Assembly (NCBI GenBank): GCA_020831965.1
Contig: JAFIFP010000009.1
Span: 310,001 to 374,000 of the forward strand
Source of the DNA: Idiomarina sp.
GTDB lineage: Bacteria; Pseudomonadota; Gammaproteobacteria; Enterobacterales; Alteromonadaceae
Length of the DNA stretch: 64,000 nucleotides
Direction of reading: 5' to 3'
Part shown: positions 9,625 through 19,410 of the stretch, piece by piece
How positions within the stretch are numbered: the stretch's first letter is position 1
Layout: each line of letters begins with the position of its first letter
Made by a program: the position numbers and the translations under genes
Notes under the pieces: generated by a model
Seen by the model: the letters and a program-made list of their open reading frames with translations, nothing else
Told to the model about the DNA's origin: nothing
Databases searched by the model: none

Positions 9625-11727
9625 TTACTGTCCGATCGAACTCACGATGCGAATCTGTTTGTCGTCAGGAATTTCCTGGTATGACAAGACATGTAGCCCC
9701 GACAGGCTGTTACGAACAAAGCGCGACAGCGTGTTGCGTAACATTCCAGAGGTCAGTAGCACCGACGGTTGCCCGTTCATTTCTTGCTGCTGATGCGCTT
9801 CACGTAATGATTGCTGAAGCCGCTCTGCGAGGCCTGGCTCAATGCCAGCACCCTCATTTCCTGCCATCTGAAGTGACTGATGCAACATCTGTTCCAGTTC
9901 TGGCGCCAATGTTATGACAGGCAATTCGTCCATACCGCCCGCGGCCTCTTGCACGATTAACCGGCGTAATGAAATTCGAACCGCCGCCGTGAGCACATCG
10001 GCGTCTTGGCTCTTCGGACCGTACTCGGCCAAGGTCTGAACTATGGTGCGGAAGTCACGCACGGGTACCCCTTCGGTCAGCAGGTTCTGTAGAATCTTCG
10101 CGACCATCGACAGCGGTAACACATCCGGTACTAAGCCTTCCACCAACTTGGGCTGTTGCTTCGCTAATAAGTCGAGCAGCTGTTGTGTTTCTTCGTGACC
10201 CATCAGTTGTGACGCGTTGTTGGTAAGAATCTGACTTAGGTGAGTTGCGACCACAGTCGCCGCGTCGACCACTGTGTAGCCGAGCGTCTGCGCATGTTCG
10301 CGATCGTCTTTCTTAATCCAAACGGCATCAAGGCCAAACGCGGGATCTTTCGTCGCTTCACCTTTCAGTTTGCCAAAGACTTGGCCTGGGTTAATTGCTA
10401 ACTCCCAGTCCGGACGAATTTCAGCTTCACCGAAAGTCACCCCTAACAGGGTAATGCGGTACTGATTCGGCCCAAGATCAAGGTTATCACGAATGTGGAC
10501 AGCGGGCACCAAGAAGCCAAGCTCTTGCGAGAGCTTCTTACGCACACCCTTAATTCGCGCCAGCAGCTCGCCACCTTGGTTTTTGTCCACCATAGGGATC
10601 AAGCGATAACCGACTTCAAGGCCAATGGTATCAACCTGATGTACATCGTCCCAACTGATCTCTTTCATACCTCGCGGTTCATTTTGGGCCGCAAGTTCAC
10701 GCCGTTCTTCTACCAGCACGCCTTCTTTCTCAGCGTTTTGGGTACGAATGCGCAGGTACGCCATGCCTAAGCAAAGCAGCGCCATACTCAGGAAGGCTAC
10801 ATGGGGCATCCCCGGCACAATACCCATAGCGAATAGGATAGAGCCGACAATAATCAAAATCCGTGGGTTACCCGCCAACTGCAAGTTAAGGTCTTCACCC
10901 ATGTCTTTGTCGGCGTTCTCACGGGTGATAACGATAGCGGTCGCGACCGACAGCAACAGTGAAGGGATTTGAGCGACTAGGCCGTCACCAATGGTTAACA
11001 AGGCGTAGACTTCAACCGCATCGCCAAAACCAAGGCCATGCTGCAGAGTACCAATGAGAATACCGCCAATCAGGTTGATGGCGAGAATAAGGATACCGGC
11101 GATGGCATCCCCTTTAACGAATTTACTGGCACCGTCCATTGAACCGTAGAAGTCTGCTTCTCGAGTTACGTCGTGACGGCGAGTTTTCGCTTCTTCCTGG
11201 GTGATCAAACCAGCATTCAAGTCAGCGTCGATCGACATTTGCTTCCCTGGCATGGCGTCCAAGGTAAAGCGTGCCGTTACTTCTGATATTCGGCCGGCAC
11301 CTTTGGTGATAACCACGAAGTTGATAATGATAAGGATCGCGAAGACCACGATACCAACCGTATAGTTACCGCCAATAACTACCGAACCAAATGCCTCAAT
11401 GACGTTACCTGCAGCATCGCCACCTTCTTGACCATTCAGCAACACCACGCGCGTTGACGCAATATTCAAACTCAATCGCAATACAGTGGCGATCAACAGT
11501 ACCGTTGGGAAAGCAGCAAACTCGAGTGGACGACGCGTATAGACCGCAACCAGCAACACCATCATGGAGAGGGTGATATTGAAGGAGAACAAGATATCCA
11601 AAATGAACGGCGGGATCGGCAAAATCACCATCGCAAGAATAGCGACAACCGCGATGGGCGTGCCAATTCCTTTGATTAAATGCTGGTGCTTTCCAACAAA
11701 ACCCTTCATTGCGGTGAGTTGCTGCAT
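9625..11727 (-). CDS. flhA: Flagellar export apparatus protein FlhA
   Basis: FlhA is the large inner-membrane export-gate protein of the flagellar type III secretion system. Its 700 residues comprise about eight transmembrane helices (about 20-320). The FHIPEP signature lies in the cytoplasmic loop (RISEVTARFTLDAMPGKQMS, about 150-170), and a large C-terminal cytosolic domain (about 350-700) docks chaperone-substrate complexes such as FliS-flagellin. It is the first gene of its unit here. The usual upstream neighbour flhB is absent, and pilin genes stand in its place. Confidence 0.96.
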   Translation of the reverse strand: MQQLTAMKGFVGKHQHLIKGIGTPIAVVAILAMVILPIPPFILDILFSFNITLSMMVLLVAVYTRRPLEFAAFPTVLLIATVLRLSLNIASTRVVLLNGQEGGDAAGNVIEAFGSVVIGGNYTVGIVVFAILIIINFVVITKGAGRISEVTARFTLDAMPGKQMSIDADLNAGLITQEEAKTRRHDVTREADFYGSMDGASKFVKGDAIAGILILAINLIGGILIGTLQHGLGFGDAVEVYALLTIGDGLVAQIPSLLLSVATAIVITRENADKDMGEDLNLQLAGNPRILIIVGSILFAMGIVPGMPHVAFLSMALLCLGMAYLRIRTQNAEKEGVLVEERRELAAQNEPRGMKEISWDDVHQVDTIGLEVGYRLIPMVDKNQGGELLARIKGVRKKLSQELGFLVPAVHIRDNLDLGPNQYRITLLGVTFGEAEIRPDWELAINPGQVFGKLKGEATKDPAFGLDAVWIKKDDREHAQTLGYTVVDAATVVATHLSQILTNNASQLMGHEETQQLLDLLAKQQPKLVEGLVPDVLPLSMVAKILQNLLTEGVPVRDFRTIVQTLAEYGPKSQDADVLTAAVRISLRRLIVQEAAGGMDELPVITLAPELEQMLHQSLQMAGNEGAGIEPGLAERLQQSLREAHQQQEMNGQPSVLLTSGMLRNTLSRFVRNSLSGLHVLSYQEIPDDKQIRIVSSIGQ

Positions 11728-11834
11728 GCTGAGAAATTCCTGTATGTACGTCTGTCTGCCATGTTCCTCCGCGGTGTCAGGATCCCGTCACACGCGGCCT
11801 ACACAGGGGTACATTCAAGAATCACGCCAACCCG

Positions 11835-12182
11835 CTAGTCGCAAGCAAATGGAGCTTCAGGCCCCGTGGGCAGCGCATAAATTAGGCCTTGTTGCTGCAT
11901 TGGCGGACCGACTTCTGCAAGATTCAGCAAGAACGAATAGCCTCCCTGCTCCACCGGACTCACCGTAAACAGAGGCTGGTGGCCTTGCTCTGGCGCGGCG
12001 ACTAAAGCTGCGTACTGTCGCTCAAGCATTGCAACAGCTTTACCATTGGCTCGTGCTTGTTGATAGAGATATGCCACATGGCTTTGCGCCTGCAGTAACG
12101 CCATACCGCCGATGACACTTAATGCCAGCGCTAGCGCCACTTCTATCAGAGTAAAGCCCTTGTTTAGAGCGCCGTTTGCCAT
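11835..12182 (-). CDS. Type IV pilin-like minor (pseudo)pilin, PilV/PpdC-like
   Basis: A 115-residue protein beginning M-A-N-G-A-L-N-K-G with a class III signal (NKG^FTLIEVALALALSVIGG): prepilin peptidase cleavage after Gly, Phe at +1, Glu at +5 and a hydrophobic helix. The mature part is short, with a single Cys near the C-terminus. The start at 12182 is chosen because it gives a normal short prepilin leader; longer in-frame starts would run far into the upstream gene. It overlaps that gene by 19 bases and is last in a four-gene pilin unit. The subfamily is inferred from order and is not certain. Confidence 0.72.
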   Translation of the reverse strand: MANGALNKGFTLIEVALALALSVIGGMALLQAQSHVAYLYQQARANGKAVAMLERQYAALVAAPEQGHQPLFTVSPVEQGGYSFLLNLAEVGPPMQQQGLIYALPTGPEAPFACD

Positions 12183-12622
12183 TGCGCACCACATCCTCGA
12201 TTGGGCCAATAACGACGCTCGCCTTCGAGTCGCAAGCCCGCAGGTCCAGTAACAGTAACGACCACCCGCATGCAATGGCCCTCATCCTCCTCACTTCCCT
12301 CATAACCCGCAGGACTCTCATAACCAGCAGGGCAGTCTTCTTCATATGCAATGGCTTGCACGACGAACTGATGTCCAAGATTCTGAGTATGTCCCTGATA
12401 ACTCCCCTGCTCCAAACTCAAGGCGGCAGTGGCAAATGCACTTTCTCGCGCTATTCCAGCCCAATGGAGCCAGAGGATCTCCCGTTGCCCCTGCCACTGA
12501 GATTCAGCGCGTTGCAAAGCATGTCCAAGACTCAGGGAACTCATAGCCAGCAGTGAAAGTACGAGTAACAATGCTCCTCCATATTGAGCATGCATGCACT
12601 TGCTGCCGCCTAGGTTGACCAT
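12164..12622 (-). CDS. Minor pilin-operon protein, YgdB/PilX-like (DUF2509-like)
   Basis: About 152 residues with an N-terminal hydrophobic helix (QYGGALLLVLSLLAMSSLSLG) resembling, but not matching, a class III prepilin signal: there is no Glu at +5. This is typical of PilX/GspK and of the enterobacterial YgdB protein found between ppdB and ppdC. The rest is acidic and carries a repeated PAGYE element (PAGYESPAGYEGSEEDEG). The gene overlaps both neighbours, which suggests translational coupling. Start 12622 is chosen; ATG 12595 is possible. Function as a minor pilin or pilus initiation factor is inferred. Confidence 0.62.
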   Translation of the reverse strand: MVNLGGSKCMHAQYGGALLLVLSLLAMSSLSLGHALQRAESQWQGQREILWLHWAGIARESAFATAALSLEQGSYQGHTQNLGHQFVVQAIAYEEDCPAGYESPAGYEGSEEDEGHCMRVVVTVTGPAGLRLEGERRYWPNRGCGAQWQTAL

Positions 12623-13056
12623 GGCAAGCACACCTCCAGATCGGGAGTCGCACTCAAACACCACTGACCATCATCGACGCGCATCCCCGCAATGCGCACT
12701 TGGCTTGCGTCACTCAAGCCATGCCAGCCGACACTCTCACAAGTGCCGCTTTGAGGACGCCACTGCAACGTTTGAGATCGCACGCGCACGCCGGCGTCAC
12801 CGTACAGCAAGCATTGGGAAACAGCAGCAAAGGACCAGTTGTTCGGACCGTGCTGTTCAAAGTGTCGCTGCGCATCCCGCCACACCCAAGTTGCTAATCG
12901 ATGAAGTTGGTAGTCAGCCTGAGCGCGGTCCTCAAATGCTCGTAATCCCGACTGCGTGCTCAAATGCCAGTGCACCACGGCAGTCATTAAGCCAGCGGCT
13001 AAGGCAAGTGCTAGCAGCACTTCGACAAGGCTGAATCCTAAGTCCGGCTCGGTCAT
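12610..13056 (-). CDS. Type IV minor pilin, PilW/PpdB-like
   Basis: 148 residues starting M-T-E-P-D-L-G with a class III signal G^FSLVEVLLALALAAG (Phe +1, Glu +5), then a mature domain with several Cys residues near the C-terminus. Its start codon overlaps the stop of the preceding gene as ATGA (13053-13056); another ATG at 13062 is also possible. Second in the order FimT/GspH-like, PilW/PpdB-like, YgdB-like, PilV/PpdC-like, the same arrangement as the ppdAB-ygdB-ppdC set of E. coli. The likely role is priming assembly of a type IV pilus or secretion pseudopilus. Confidence 0.74.
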   Translation of the reverse strand: MTEPDLGFSLVEVLLALALAAGLMTAVVHWHLSTQSGLRAFEDRAQADYQLHRLATWVWRDAQRHFEQHGPNNWSFAAVSQCLLYGDAGVRVRSQTLQWRPQSGTCESVGWHGLSDASQVRIAGMRVDDGQWCLSATPDLEVCLPWST

Positions 13057-13532
13057 GCGCATCGTGGGTAGCCATGCAGCAGACGTTCGGTCTGGCACAC
13101 CCGAACACGCCCCAAGGTACTGACAATCACATGGGTTTGGTGCGTTGGGAATCGTTGGTGTTGTAGGATAAGTCGACCGGCACTAAAGCCCGCCATGCCA
13201 CGGGGCGCTGAAAAACGGAGCACCCCTTGGTCATTAAATTGGGCACTCAAAGTCAACGCGGAGGATGGCTGAAAGACAGCCGCAGCGCAATCTGTCGCCA
13301 CTTCATACCCAAGCCATACACAATCAGGCCGCACACCCACAAGGGTATCTTGTTGCGTTCGCTGCGCCTGTCGTTGCGCTTGTAAGAAGGTATGTAGTAC
13401 GCGGTCCAAGCCGTGTTGATAATCAACGCGTGCTTGCCAGTGATGTAAAGAATGCACACCCACTCCAGCCATAAGGCTGAGCATGCCGGTTACCAACATG
13501 AGTTCGAGTAAGGAGAATCCCTGAATCCGCAC
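13053..13532 (-). CDS. Type IV minor pilin, FimT/GspH/PpdA-like
   Basis: About 159 residues with prepilin signal QG^FSLLELMLVTGMLSLMAG and a GspH/FimT-like C-terminal domain. The start is set at GTG 13532 because AGGAG (13538-13542) lies five bases before it and the leader is then very short (V-R-I-Q-G), as usual for prepilins. The open frame itself extends to 13610. First of four overlapping pilin genes, directly downstream of ispH. The major pilin, PilY1, assembly ATPase and prepilin peptidase are not in the window, so which machine it serves is unknown. Confidence 0.76.
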   Translation of the reverse strand: MRIQGFSLLELMLVTGMLSLMAGVGVHSLHHWQARVDYQHGLDRVLHTFLQAQRQAQRTQQDTLVGVRPDCVWLGYEVATDCAAAVFQPSSALTLSAQFNDQGVLRFSAPRGMAGFSAGRLILQHQRFPTHQTHVIVSTLGRVRVCQTERLLHGYPRCA

Positions 13533-13639
13533 AACCGCTCCTGGTTGATCTAATGAGTGATTCAGAGAGTGTGGGAAGAAACCGGGCACAGTGCTACCCG
13601 GTTCCGCCATTACCTACAAGAGTGGCTTACAAGAGTTGC

Positions 13640-14590
13640 TTACGAGACTTGCACCACGCGTAACTCAGGAGGAATAGAGAAGGTCACATTTTCTTTACGG
13701 CCCGAGCGTTCTTCAACCACAAACTCGGCGCCATGCCACGAGCGTAAGCGCGACACCACGGCTTGCACTAAGACTTCCGGCGCAGAAGCGCCAGCGGTAA
13801 CGCCCACTTGGTTCACACCCTCAAGCCAGGAGTCTTCAATACAATCTGCATTATCAATTAAGTAGGCTCGCGTCCCCATTTTCTCTGCCAGCTCACGCAA
13901 ACGATTACTATTTGAGCTATTGCGAGCACCCACCACAAGCAGCATATCCACTTCATCCGCAAGCTCGCGCACGGCGTCTTGGCGATTTTGGGTGGCGTAA
14001 CAAATGTCGTCCTTACGTGGACCTTGAATTGCAGGGAAGCACTCACGCAAGGCTTCAATGATTTCAGCGGTATCGTCAACCGATAAGGTGGTTTGACTCA
14101 TATAATGAAGTTGCGCTGGGTCTTTCACTGTGAGGCGTGATACATCTTCCACCGATTCCACTAAGTAAATGCCGCCTTCTTCGCTAAAGTATTGGCCCAT
14201 CGTGCCTTCCACTTCAGGGTGACCCGAGTGCCCAATCAACACACATTCTTGATCACGACGACTGGCTCGCGTTACTTCCATATGGACCTTGGTCACCAAT
14301 GGACAGGTGGCATCAAATACTTTCAGACCACGCTTATCGGCGGCTTCGCGCACGGCGCGGGAAACGCCATGCGCACTAAAAATTACAATACTGTCGTCTG
14401 GCACTTGGTCTAGTTCTTCCACAAACACCGCGCCACGGTCGCGTAAACCGTCAACGACATGCTTGTTATGCACCACTTCATGACGCACATAAATTGGTGG
14501 CTCGAACAACGCCAAAGCCTGTTCAACAATAGTGATTGCCCGGTCTACACCGGCACAAAAACCTCTCGGGTTGGCAAGAATAATCTTCAT
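13640..14590 (-). CDS. ispH: 4-hydroxy-3-methylbut-2-enyl diphosphate reductase IspH
   Basis: Last enzyme of the MEP isoprenoid pathway; it reduces HMBPP to IPP and DMAPP with a [4Fe-4S] cluster. The three cluster cysteines are visible at C12 (GFCAGV), C96 (ATCPLV) and C197 (DICYAT), with catalytic E126 in HPEVEG and the conserved H-E-V-V-H segment. At 316 residues the length is normal. Its ATG overlaps the fkpB stop by 4 bases, so it belongs to the ribF-ileS-lspA-fkpB-ispH run found in many gammaproteobacteria. Confidence 0.97.
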   Translation of the reverse strand: MKIILANPRGFCAGVDRAITIVEQALALFEPPIYVRHEVVHNKHVVDGLRDRGAVFVEELDQVPDDSIVIFSAHGVSRAVREAADKRGLKVFDATCPLVTKVHMEVTRASRRDQECVLIGHSGHPEVEGTMGQYFSEEGGIYLVESVEDVSRLTVKDPAQLHYMSQTTLSVDDTAEIIEALRECFPAIQGPRKDDICYATQNRQDAVRELADEVDMLLVVGARNSSNSNRLRELAEKMGTRAYLIDNADCIEDSWLEGVNQVGVTAGASAPEVLVQAVVSRLRSWHGAEFVVEERSGRKENVTFSIPPELRVVQVS

Positions 14591-15033
14591 GCGCTCTCCA
14601 CACTGAGGATTTCCACAGCAAAGGTCACTGTCTGCCCTGCTAATGGATGATTAAAGTCGACTGTTACCATCTGACCCTCGACCGCTCGAATAATTCCCGG
14701 TACATCTCGGCCGTCGGGCTGCGTAAACGCGATAATAGCTCCCACTTCAGGTGGCGTATCTGCAGAAAAACGCACCCGCTCCACATGATAAATATTCTGT
14801 GGATTCGGTTGCCCAAAGGCATCTTCTGGCGCCAGCGTAAATTCCCGGTTATCGCCCGCTTTGAGGCCAATCAGGCAATTTTCAAAATTTGGCGTAAGGT
14901 TGCCGTCACCAATAGTCAAACGCGCGGGTTTACCGTTGACACGTGTGCTGTCAGCCGCTGAACCATCAGCCAGTTTAATCGCAAAATGCATAACGACCTG
15001 ACTACCGGGACCAATAGTATGCAGTTCACTCAT
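14587..15033 (-). CDS. fkpB: FKBP-type peptidyl-prolyl isomerase FkpB (SlpA)
   Basis: A 148-residue SlyD/SlpA-type FKBP, a cytoplasmic prolyl isomerase with chaperone activity. It opens with [21 protein letters not shown] and has the FKBP inserted-flap region ([23 protein letters not shown], then [10 protein letters not shown]) and the closing [13 protein letters not shown]. It lacks the His-rich tail of SlyD. It overlaps lspA by 4 bases and ispH by 4 bases. Confidence 0.94.
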   Translation of the reverse strand: MSELHTIGPGSQVVMHFAIKLADGSAADSTRVNGKPARLTIGDGNLTPNFENCLIGLKAGDNREFTLAPEDAFGQPNPQNIYHVERVRFSADTPPEVGAIIAFTQPDGRDVPGIIRAVEGQMVTVDFNHPLAGQTVTFAVEILSVESA

Positions 15034-15557
15034 TTCGACTTTCCTTCTTGCTTCGCCTGCGTGCGCTCTTTGCGACTGACTAAAATACTGTCCAAGATCA
15101 TAAGTAATGCGCCGCCCACTATGGCCATATCCGCTACGTTAAATGCGGGCCAGTGCCAACCTTGCCAATAGAAGTCGAGGAAATCCACCACCGAACCGAG
15201 CCGTATACGATCTGTGACATTACCCAGCGCACCACCAATAATGAGCGCAAAGGCCGCATTCGAGCGCCACTCTGCGCGTGGCTGTTGTCGGAGCATGTAT
15301 GCAAGACCGGCACTAATCACTAATGCAAGCACTGTGAAAAACCAGCGCTGCCAGCCACCTTGATTACTCAAGAAGCTAAATGCAGCGCCTTCATTACGTA
15401 CATGAATAATATCGAAAAACGGTAATACATCAATTCGCTGGAACAAATGCAGGTTATTCACGATCCACAGTTTGGTAACCTGATCGAGCACGAGCACAAT
15501 CAAGCTTAACCACAACAGCGTTAACCCACTTTGTTTCCAGTGTGCCGGTTTCACCAT
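15030..15557 (-). CDS. lspA: Lipoprotein signal peptidase LspA
   Basis: Inner-membrane aspartyl protease that removes signal peptides from prolipoproteins, for example FlgH and FlgP here. About 175 residues with four transmembrane helices. The catalytic aspartates lie in GNVTDRIRLGSVVDFLDF and FNVADMAIVGG, and RNEGAAFSFL is conserved. The start at 15557 shares one base with the ileS stop (TAATG), giving tight coupling; the frame could extend to 15614 inside ileS, but that would add an atypical Arg-rich leader. Confidence 0.95.
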   Translation of the reverse strand: MVKPAHWKQSGLTLLWLSLIVLVLDQVTKLWIVNNLHLFQRIDVLPFFDIIHVRNEGAAFSFLSNQGGWQRWFFTVLALVISAGLAYMLRQQPRAEWRSNAAFALIIGGALGNVTDRIRLGSVVDFLDFYWQGWHWPAFNVADMAIVGGALLMILDSILVSRKERTQAKQEGKSK

Positions 15558-18391
15558 TACGCGTACACCCGTGTTTCGCCGTCGCCTGCGACGTTCGTAA
15601 CGCAACGACCACAAAGCTCAGGATGTTCGGCATGTTGCCCGACATCTTCACGGTGGTGCCAGCAGCGGGTACATTTATTATGCTCCGTGCGCGCAACGAC
15701 TACTTTTAGTCCTTCAAGCTCGGTGGCCTGAGCACTCGCTGGGGCATCACTTAACGGTTGCACTCGTGCTGCGGAGGTCAACAGAATAAAGCGTAATTCG
15801 TCTTCCGGCTGCGCCAAAATTTTCGCAAGTTCCGGTGAGGCATAGAGCGTCACCTCGGCTTGCAGGGAGCCGCCAATAATTTCATCGCGACGCGCTTGCT
15901 CTAACGCACGGTTCACTTCACTGCGCACTTCAAGCAGCTGGAACCATGACTCGCCACCAATACGATCGGCCTGCTCTAAACCAGCCGGCCACCCCGTATA
16001 CCACTCGGCGGTAAATACATATTCTTCCCGCTCGCCCACTGCCGGCATTGCTTCCCAAATTTCTTGGGCAGTGAAACTCATAATCGGCGTCATCCAACGC
16101 ACTAGAGCTTCCACAATGTGCCACATGGCCGTCTGACAAGAGCGTTGTGCAACACTGTTCTCTTTTGCCGTGTATTGGCGATCCTTAATGATATCCAGAT
16201 AGAAGCTACCCAGTTCGATAGAGCAGAAGTGCATGAGCTTTTGCACCACTGACAAGAATTGGTAGTCGTCATAGGCCGTCACAATTTCTTCTTGCAGTTC
16301 ACGCGCGCGATTCACGATCCAGTGATCGACCGCTACCATATCGGCCACTGCGACCTGGTGTTGCGCAGGATCAAAGCCATTAAGGTTCGAGAGTAGGAAG
16401 CGCGCGGTGTTGCGAATACGACGATACGCATCCGCTGAGCGCTTCAAGATTTCGTCCGACACCGTCATTTCGGCCGTGTAATCGGTAGAAGCCACCCACA
16501 AACGCAGAATATCCGCACCGAGTTTGTTCCATACCTCCTGCGGTGCTACCACATTGCCTAACGACTTAGACATTTTGCGGCCTTGCCCGTCGACAGTGAA
16601 GCCGTGCGTTAGAACTTGACGATACGGAGCTTCACCACGCGTTGCCACACCAGTTAACAAGGACGACTGGAACCACCCACGATGCTGGTCCGAACCTTCC
16701 AGATACAAGTCGGCTGGCCATGCGAGATGGTCGTCTTGATTCAGTATGGCGTAATGCGTGACCCCTGAATCGAACCACACGTCCAAAGTGTCGCTGAGTT
16801 TGCGATAGTTTTTTGCTTCATCACCCAACAATGTTTCAGGCTCTAAATCAAACCATGCCTGAATACCGTCAACTTCGATTAATTTCGCCACCTGCTCCAA
16901 CAGCTCCGCTGAACGCGGGTGCAGTTGTTCAGTTTCACGATGCACAAACAGGGTGAGTGGTACGCCCCAAGTGCGTTGACGTGAAATACACCAGTCTGGA
17001 CGCCCGTCGACCATGCCCGCAATGCGTTGTTCGCCCCACTCGGGCACCCAACGCACCTTGCCAATCTCTTTCACCGCTTGCTCGCGCAGGCCTTGCTTAT
17101 TCATGCTCACAAACCATTGAGGTGTGGCACGGAAAATAATTGGCGTTTTGTGGCGCCAGCAATGTGGATAAGAGTGCAAATAGCTTTCGTGATGAATCAA
17201 GCGACCCGCTTCCGTGAGCGCGTCGACAATTGGCTGATTCGCTTTGAAGACATGCATGCCAGCAAAGTCAGGCGTTTCCGATTTATACACACCATTGTCA
17301 TTTACCGGGTTATACACTTCGAGACCATATTTCTGGCCTACCACGAAATCGTCAACCCCATGACCAGGAGCGGTATGCACACAGCCGGTGCCTGAGTCGG
17401 TGGTCACGTGCTCGCCCAAGATCACTGGCACCTGACGGTCCTGCAGTGGGTGATGCAACATGGCATGCTCAAGATCGGCGCCATTACAAAAGCCGAGCTT
17501 GTGATAATTTGTGATGCCATAGCGTTCCATGGCTGAAGTCACGAGATCCGACGCAAGGATTAAGCGCTCTGGACGGTCGCCTTCCACTTGTACCAAGGCA
17601 TATTCAAGGCCCGCGGCTAAAGTAACCGCTTGGTTCGCCGGAATGGTCCAAGGCGTTGTGGTCCAGATCAACACACTTACCTGCCCTTCGCCTCGATGTC
17701 CTTCTGGGTGAGAAAAACGCCCCACCATCTCTTCGCCATCGACCGCAAAGAAACGCACATCAATCGCAGGCGAGTTCTTGTCTTTGTACTCAACTTCCGC
17801 TTCTGCAAGTGCCGAACCACAATCAGTACACCAATGCACCGGCTTAAAGCCTTGCTGCAAGTGTCCGCGATCCATGATGGCGCCAAGCGCGCGCACGATG
17901 TTCGCTTCTTGCATGAAGTTCATCGTTTTGTAGGGTTTATCCCACTGACCGAGCACACCGAGGCGTTTGAAGTCTTCACATTGTCCGTCGATTTGCGTTT
18001 GTGCGTATTCGCGGCATTTCGCGCGAAACTCAGAAGGAGTCAGTTTCTTACCTGGCTTGCCGTATTTCTTCTCTACGACTAATTCAATTGGTAGACCATG
18101 ACAGTCCCAACCCGGCACATAAGGCGCATCGAAACCGCTGAGGGTTTTCGATTTCACCACCATGTCTTTCAGAATTTTGTTCACCGCGTGACCGATATGA
18201 ATCGAGCCGTTCGCATAGGGAGGGCCGTCATGCAGAATAAACTTATCGCGACCGCTGCGCGCCTGACGAATTTTTCCGTAGACGTCGTCCTTATACCAGC
18301 GCTGAAGCATTTCCGGCTCACGCTGTGCAAGGTTCCCACGCATCGGGAAGGCTGTGTCCGGAAGATTGAGTGTTGCTTTATAGTCGCTCAT
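15557..18391 (-). CDS. ileS: Isoleucyl-tRNA synthetase
   Basis: Class I aminoacyl-tRNA synthetase charging tRNA-Ile, with an editing domain. The 944 residues carry the HIGH motif in [11 protein letters not shown] (about 59-69), the CP1 editing domain (about 190-400, with [15 protein letters not shown]), the KMSKS motif ([10 protein letters not shown], about 600-612) and a C-terminal zinc site (CTRCWH ... CGRC). The length is normal for the bacterial, non-mupirocin-resistant type. It overlaps ribF by 4 bases upstream and lspA by 1 base downstream. Confidence 0.98.
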   Translation of the reverse strand: MSDYKATLNLPDTAFPMRGNLAQREPEMLQRWYKDDVYGKIRQARSGRDKFILHDGPPYANGSIHIGHAVNKILKDMVVKSKTLSGFDAPYVPGWDCHGLPIELVVEKKYGKPGKKLTPSEFRAKCREYAQTQIDGQCEDFKRLGVLGQWDKPYKTMNFMQEANIVRALGAIMDRGHLQQGFKPVHWCTDCGSALAEAEVEYKDKNSPAIDVRFFAVDGEEMVGRFSHPEGHRGEGQVSVLIWTTTPWTIPANQAVTLAAGLEYALVQVEGDRPERLILASDLVTSAMERYGITNYHKLGFCNGADLEHAMLHHPLQDRQVPVILGEHVTTDSGTGCVHTAPGHGVDDFVVGQKYGLEVYNPVNDNGVYKSETPDFAGMHVFKANQPIVDALTEAGRLIHHESYLHSYPHCWRHKTPIIFRATPQWFVSMNKQGLREQAVKEIGKVRWVPEWGEQRIAGMVDGRPDWCISRQRTWGVPLTLFVHRETEQLHPRSAELLEQVAKLIEVDGIQAWFDLEPETLLGDEAKNYRKLSDTLDVWFDSGVTHYAILNQDDHLAWPADLYLEGSDQHRGWFQSSLLTGVATRGEAPYRQVLTHGFTVDGQGRKMSKSLGNVVAPQEVWNKLGADILRLWVASTDYTAEMTVSDEILKRSADAYRRIRNTARFLLSNLNGFDPAQHQVAVADMVAVDHWIVNRARELQEEIVTAYDDYQFLSVVQKLMHFCSIELGSFYLDIIKDRQYTAKENSVAQRSCQTAMWHIVEALVRWMTPIMSFTAQEIWEAMPAVGEREEYVFTAEWYTGWPAGLEQADRIGGESWFQLLEVRSEVNRALEQARRDEIIGGSLQAEVTLYASPELAKILAQPEDELRFILLTSAARVQPLSDAPASAQATELEGLKVVVARTEHNKCTRCWHHREDVGQHAEHPELCGRCVTNVAGDGETRVYA

Positions 18392-19356
18392 ACATGCTGC
18401 CCGTTCGTCGTGTTAGTTCCGAATTCTGATTTCACCGCCGCGAAATATGCTCGCGCCGTGTGGACGTCTTTTTCAATTTGTTGCTGTAAGTCCGCGAAAG
18501 ATGCGAACTGATGTTCATCGCGTAAATGCATGTGAGGTATCACATGCAAATGGCGCCCGTAGAGGTCACCTTGATAATCGAACAGATGAACCTCTAACTG
18601 TACTTTGTTCCCGCCGAGGGTTGGGCGACGGCCAATGTTGGCAACTCCCAACCATTCGTGCTCGTCATCGCTGACGGTCACTGCATAAACCCCATGCAAT
18701 GGACAATGGGTGCGGCGTAACGGAATATTCGCTGTTGGGAAACCGATGGTGCGACCTTTCTTTTCACCATGGACCACTCGCCCAGACAAATAGAAGGGAT
18801 GTCCTAACATCGCTTCCGCTTGCTCAAACTGACCGCGAGCCAAGGCTTCACGAATCAGGGTACTCGACACACGCGTTGCCGACTGCCGAAAGCTTGCCGT
18901 ATCCGACACCGCGAAACCTAATTCGTCACCCGCGGCCTGTAACAGTGCAAAATCACCTTCACGGTTGCGACCAAAACGAAAGTCGTCGCCAACCACTAAA
19001 TGCCGAACGCCAAGTTTATCCACCAATACATCTTCAATAAACTGACGCGCAGGCTGTTGCGAGAACTGTGCGTTAAACCGCGCACAAATGAGGTATTCCA
19101 AACCGAGTTGGCTCATGACCTCATACTTCTCGCGCCATTGACTGATACGCGCTGGCGCTTGATCAGGCCGAAATAGCTCAAGCGGCTGCGGTTCAAAAAT
19201 CATCACCGCCGCCGGCACGTTTAGGGCCGCTGCACTTTCCTTCACTCGCTGCAAGACCGCTTGGTGACCTAAGTGCACACCGTCGAAGTTACCGATAGTG
19301 AGAACACAGTCACGATGTCTTGGCCGAATGTTATGTAAACCACGAATTAATTCCAT
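18388..19356 (-). CDS. ribF: Bifunctional riboflavin kinase / FAD synthetase RibF
   Basis: Makes FMN from riboflavin and FAD from FMN. Of 322 residues the N-terminal adenylyltransferase domain (about 1-185) shows [16 protein letters not shown] and an SSTLIREAL motif. The C-terminal flavokinase domain (about 186-315) shows [20 protein letters not shown]. It lies 54 bases downstream of murJ and overlaps ileS as ATGA, the standard murJ-ribF-ileS-lspA order. Confidence 0.97.
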   Translation of the reverse strand: MELIRGLHNIRPRHRDCVLTIGNFDGVHLGHQAVLQRVKESAAALNVPAAVMIFEPQPLELFRPDQAPARISQWREKYEVMSQLGLEYLICARFNAQFSQQPARQFIEDVLVDKLGVRHLVVGDDFRFGRNREGDFALLQAAGDELGFAVSDTASFRQSATRVSSTLIREALARGQFEQAEAMLGHPFYLSGRVVHGEKKGRTIGFPTANIPLRRTHCPLHGVYAVTVSDDEHEWLGVANIGRRPTLGGNKVQLEVHLFDYQGDLYGRHLHVIPHMHLRDEHQFASFADLQQQIEKDVHTARAYFAAVKSEFGTNTTNGQHV

Positions 19357-19410
19357 AAGCGCGCGATTATAGCGAAAGCCCCGCTTCGATTCAGCAACTT
19401 CACACAGACT

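Noticed and set aside
11728-11834. Sigma-54 promoter for flhA
   Set aside because: TGGCAGACAGACGTAC on the minus strand has a fair -24 half, but the -12 TTGC half is missing.
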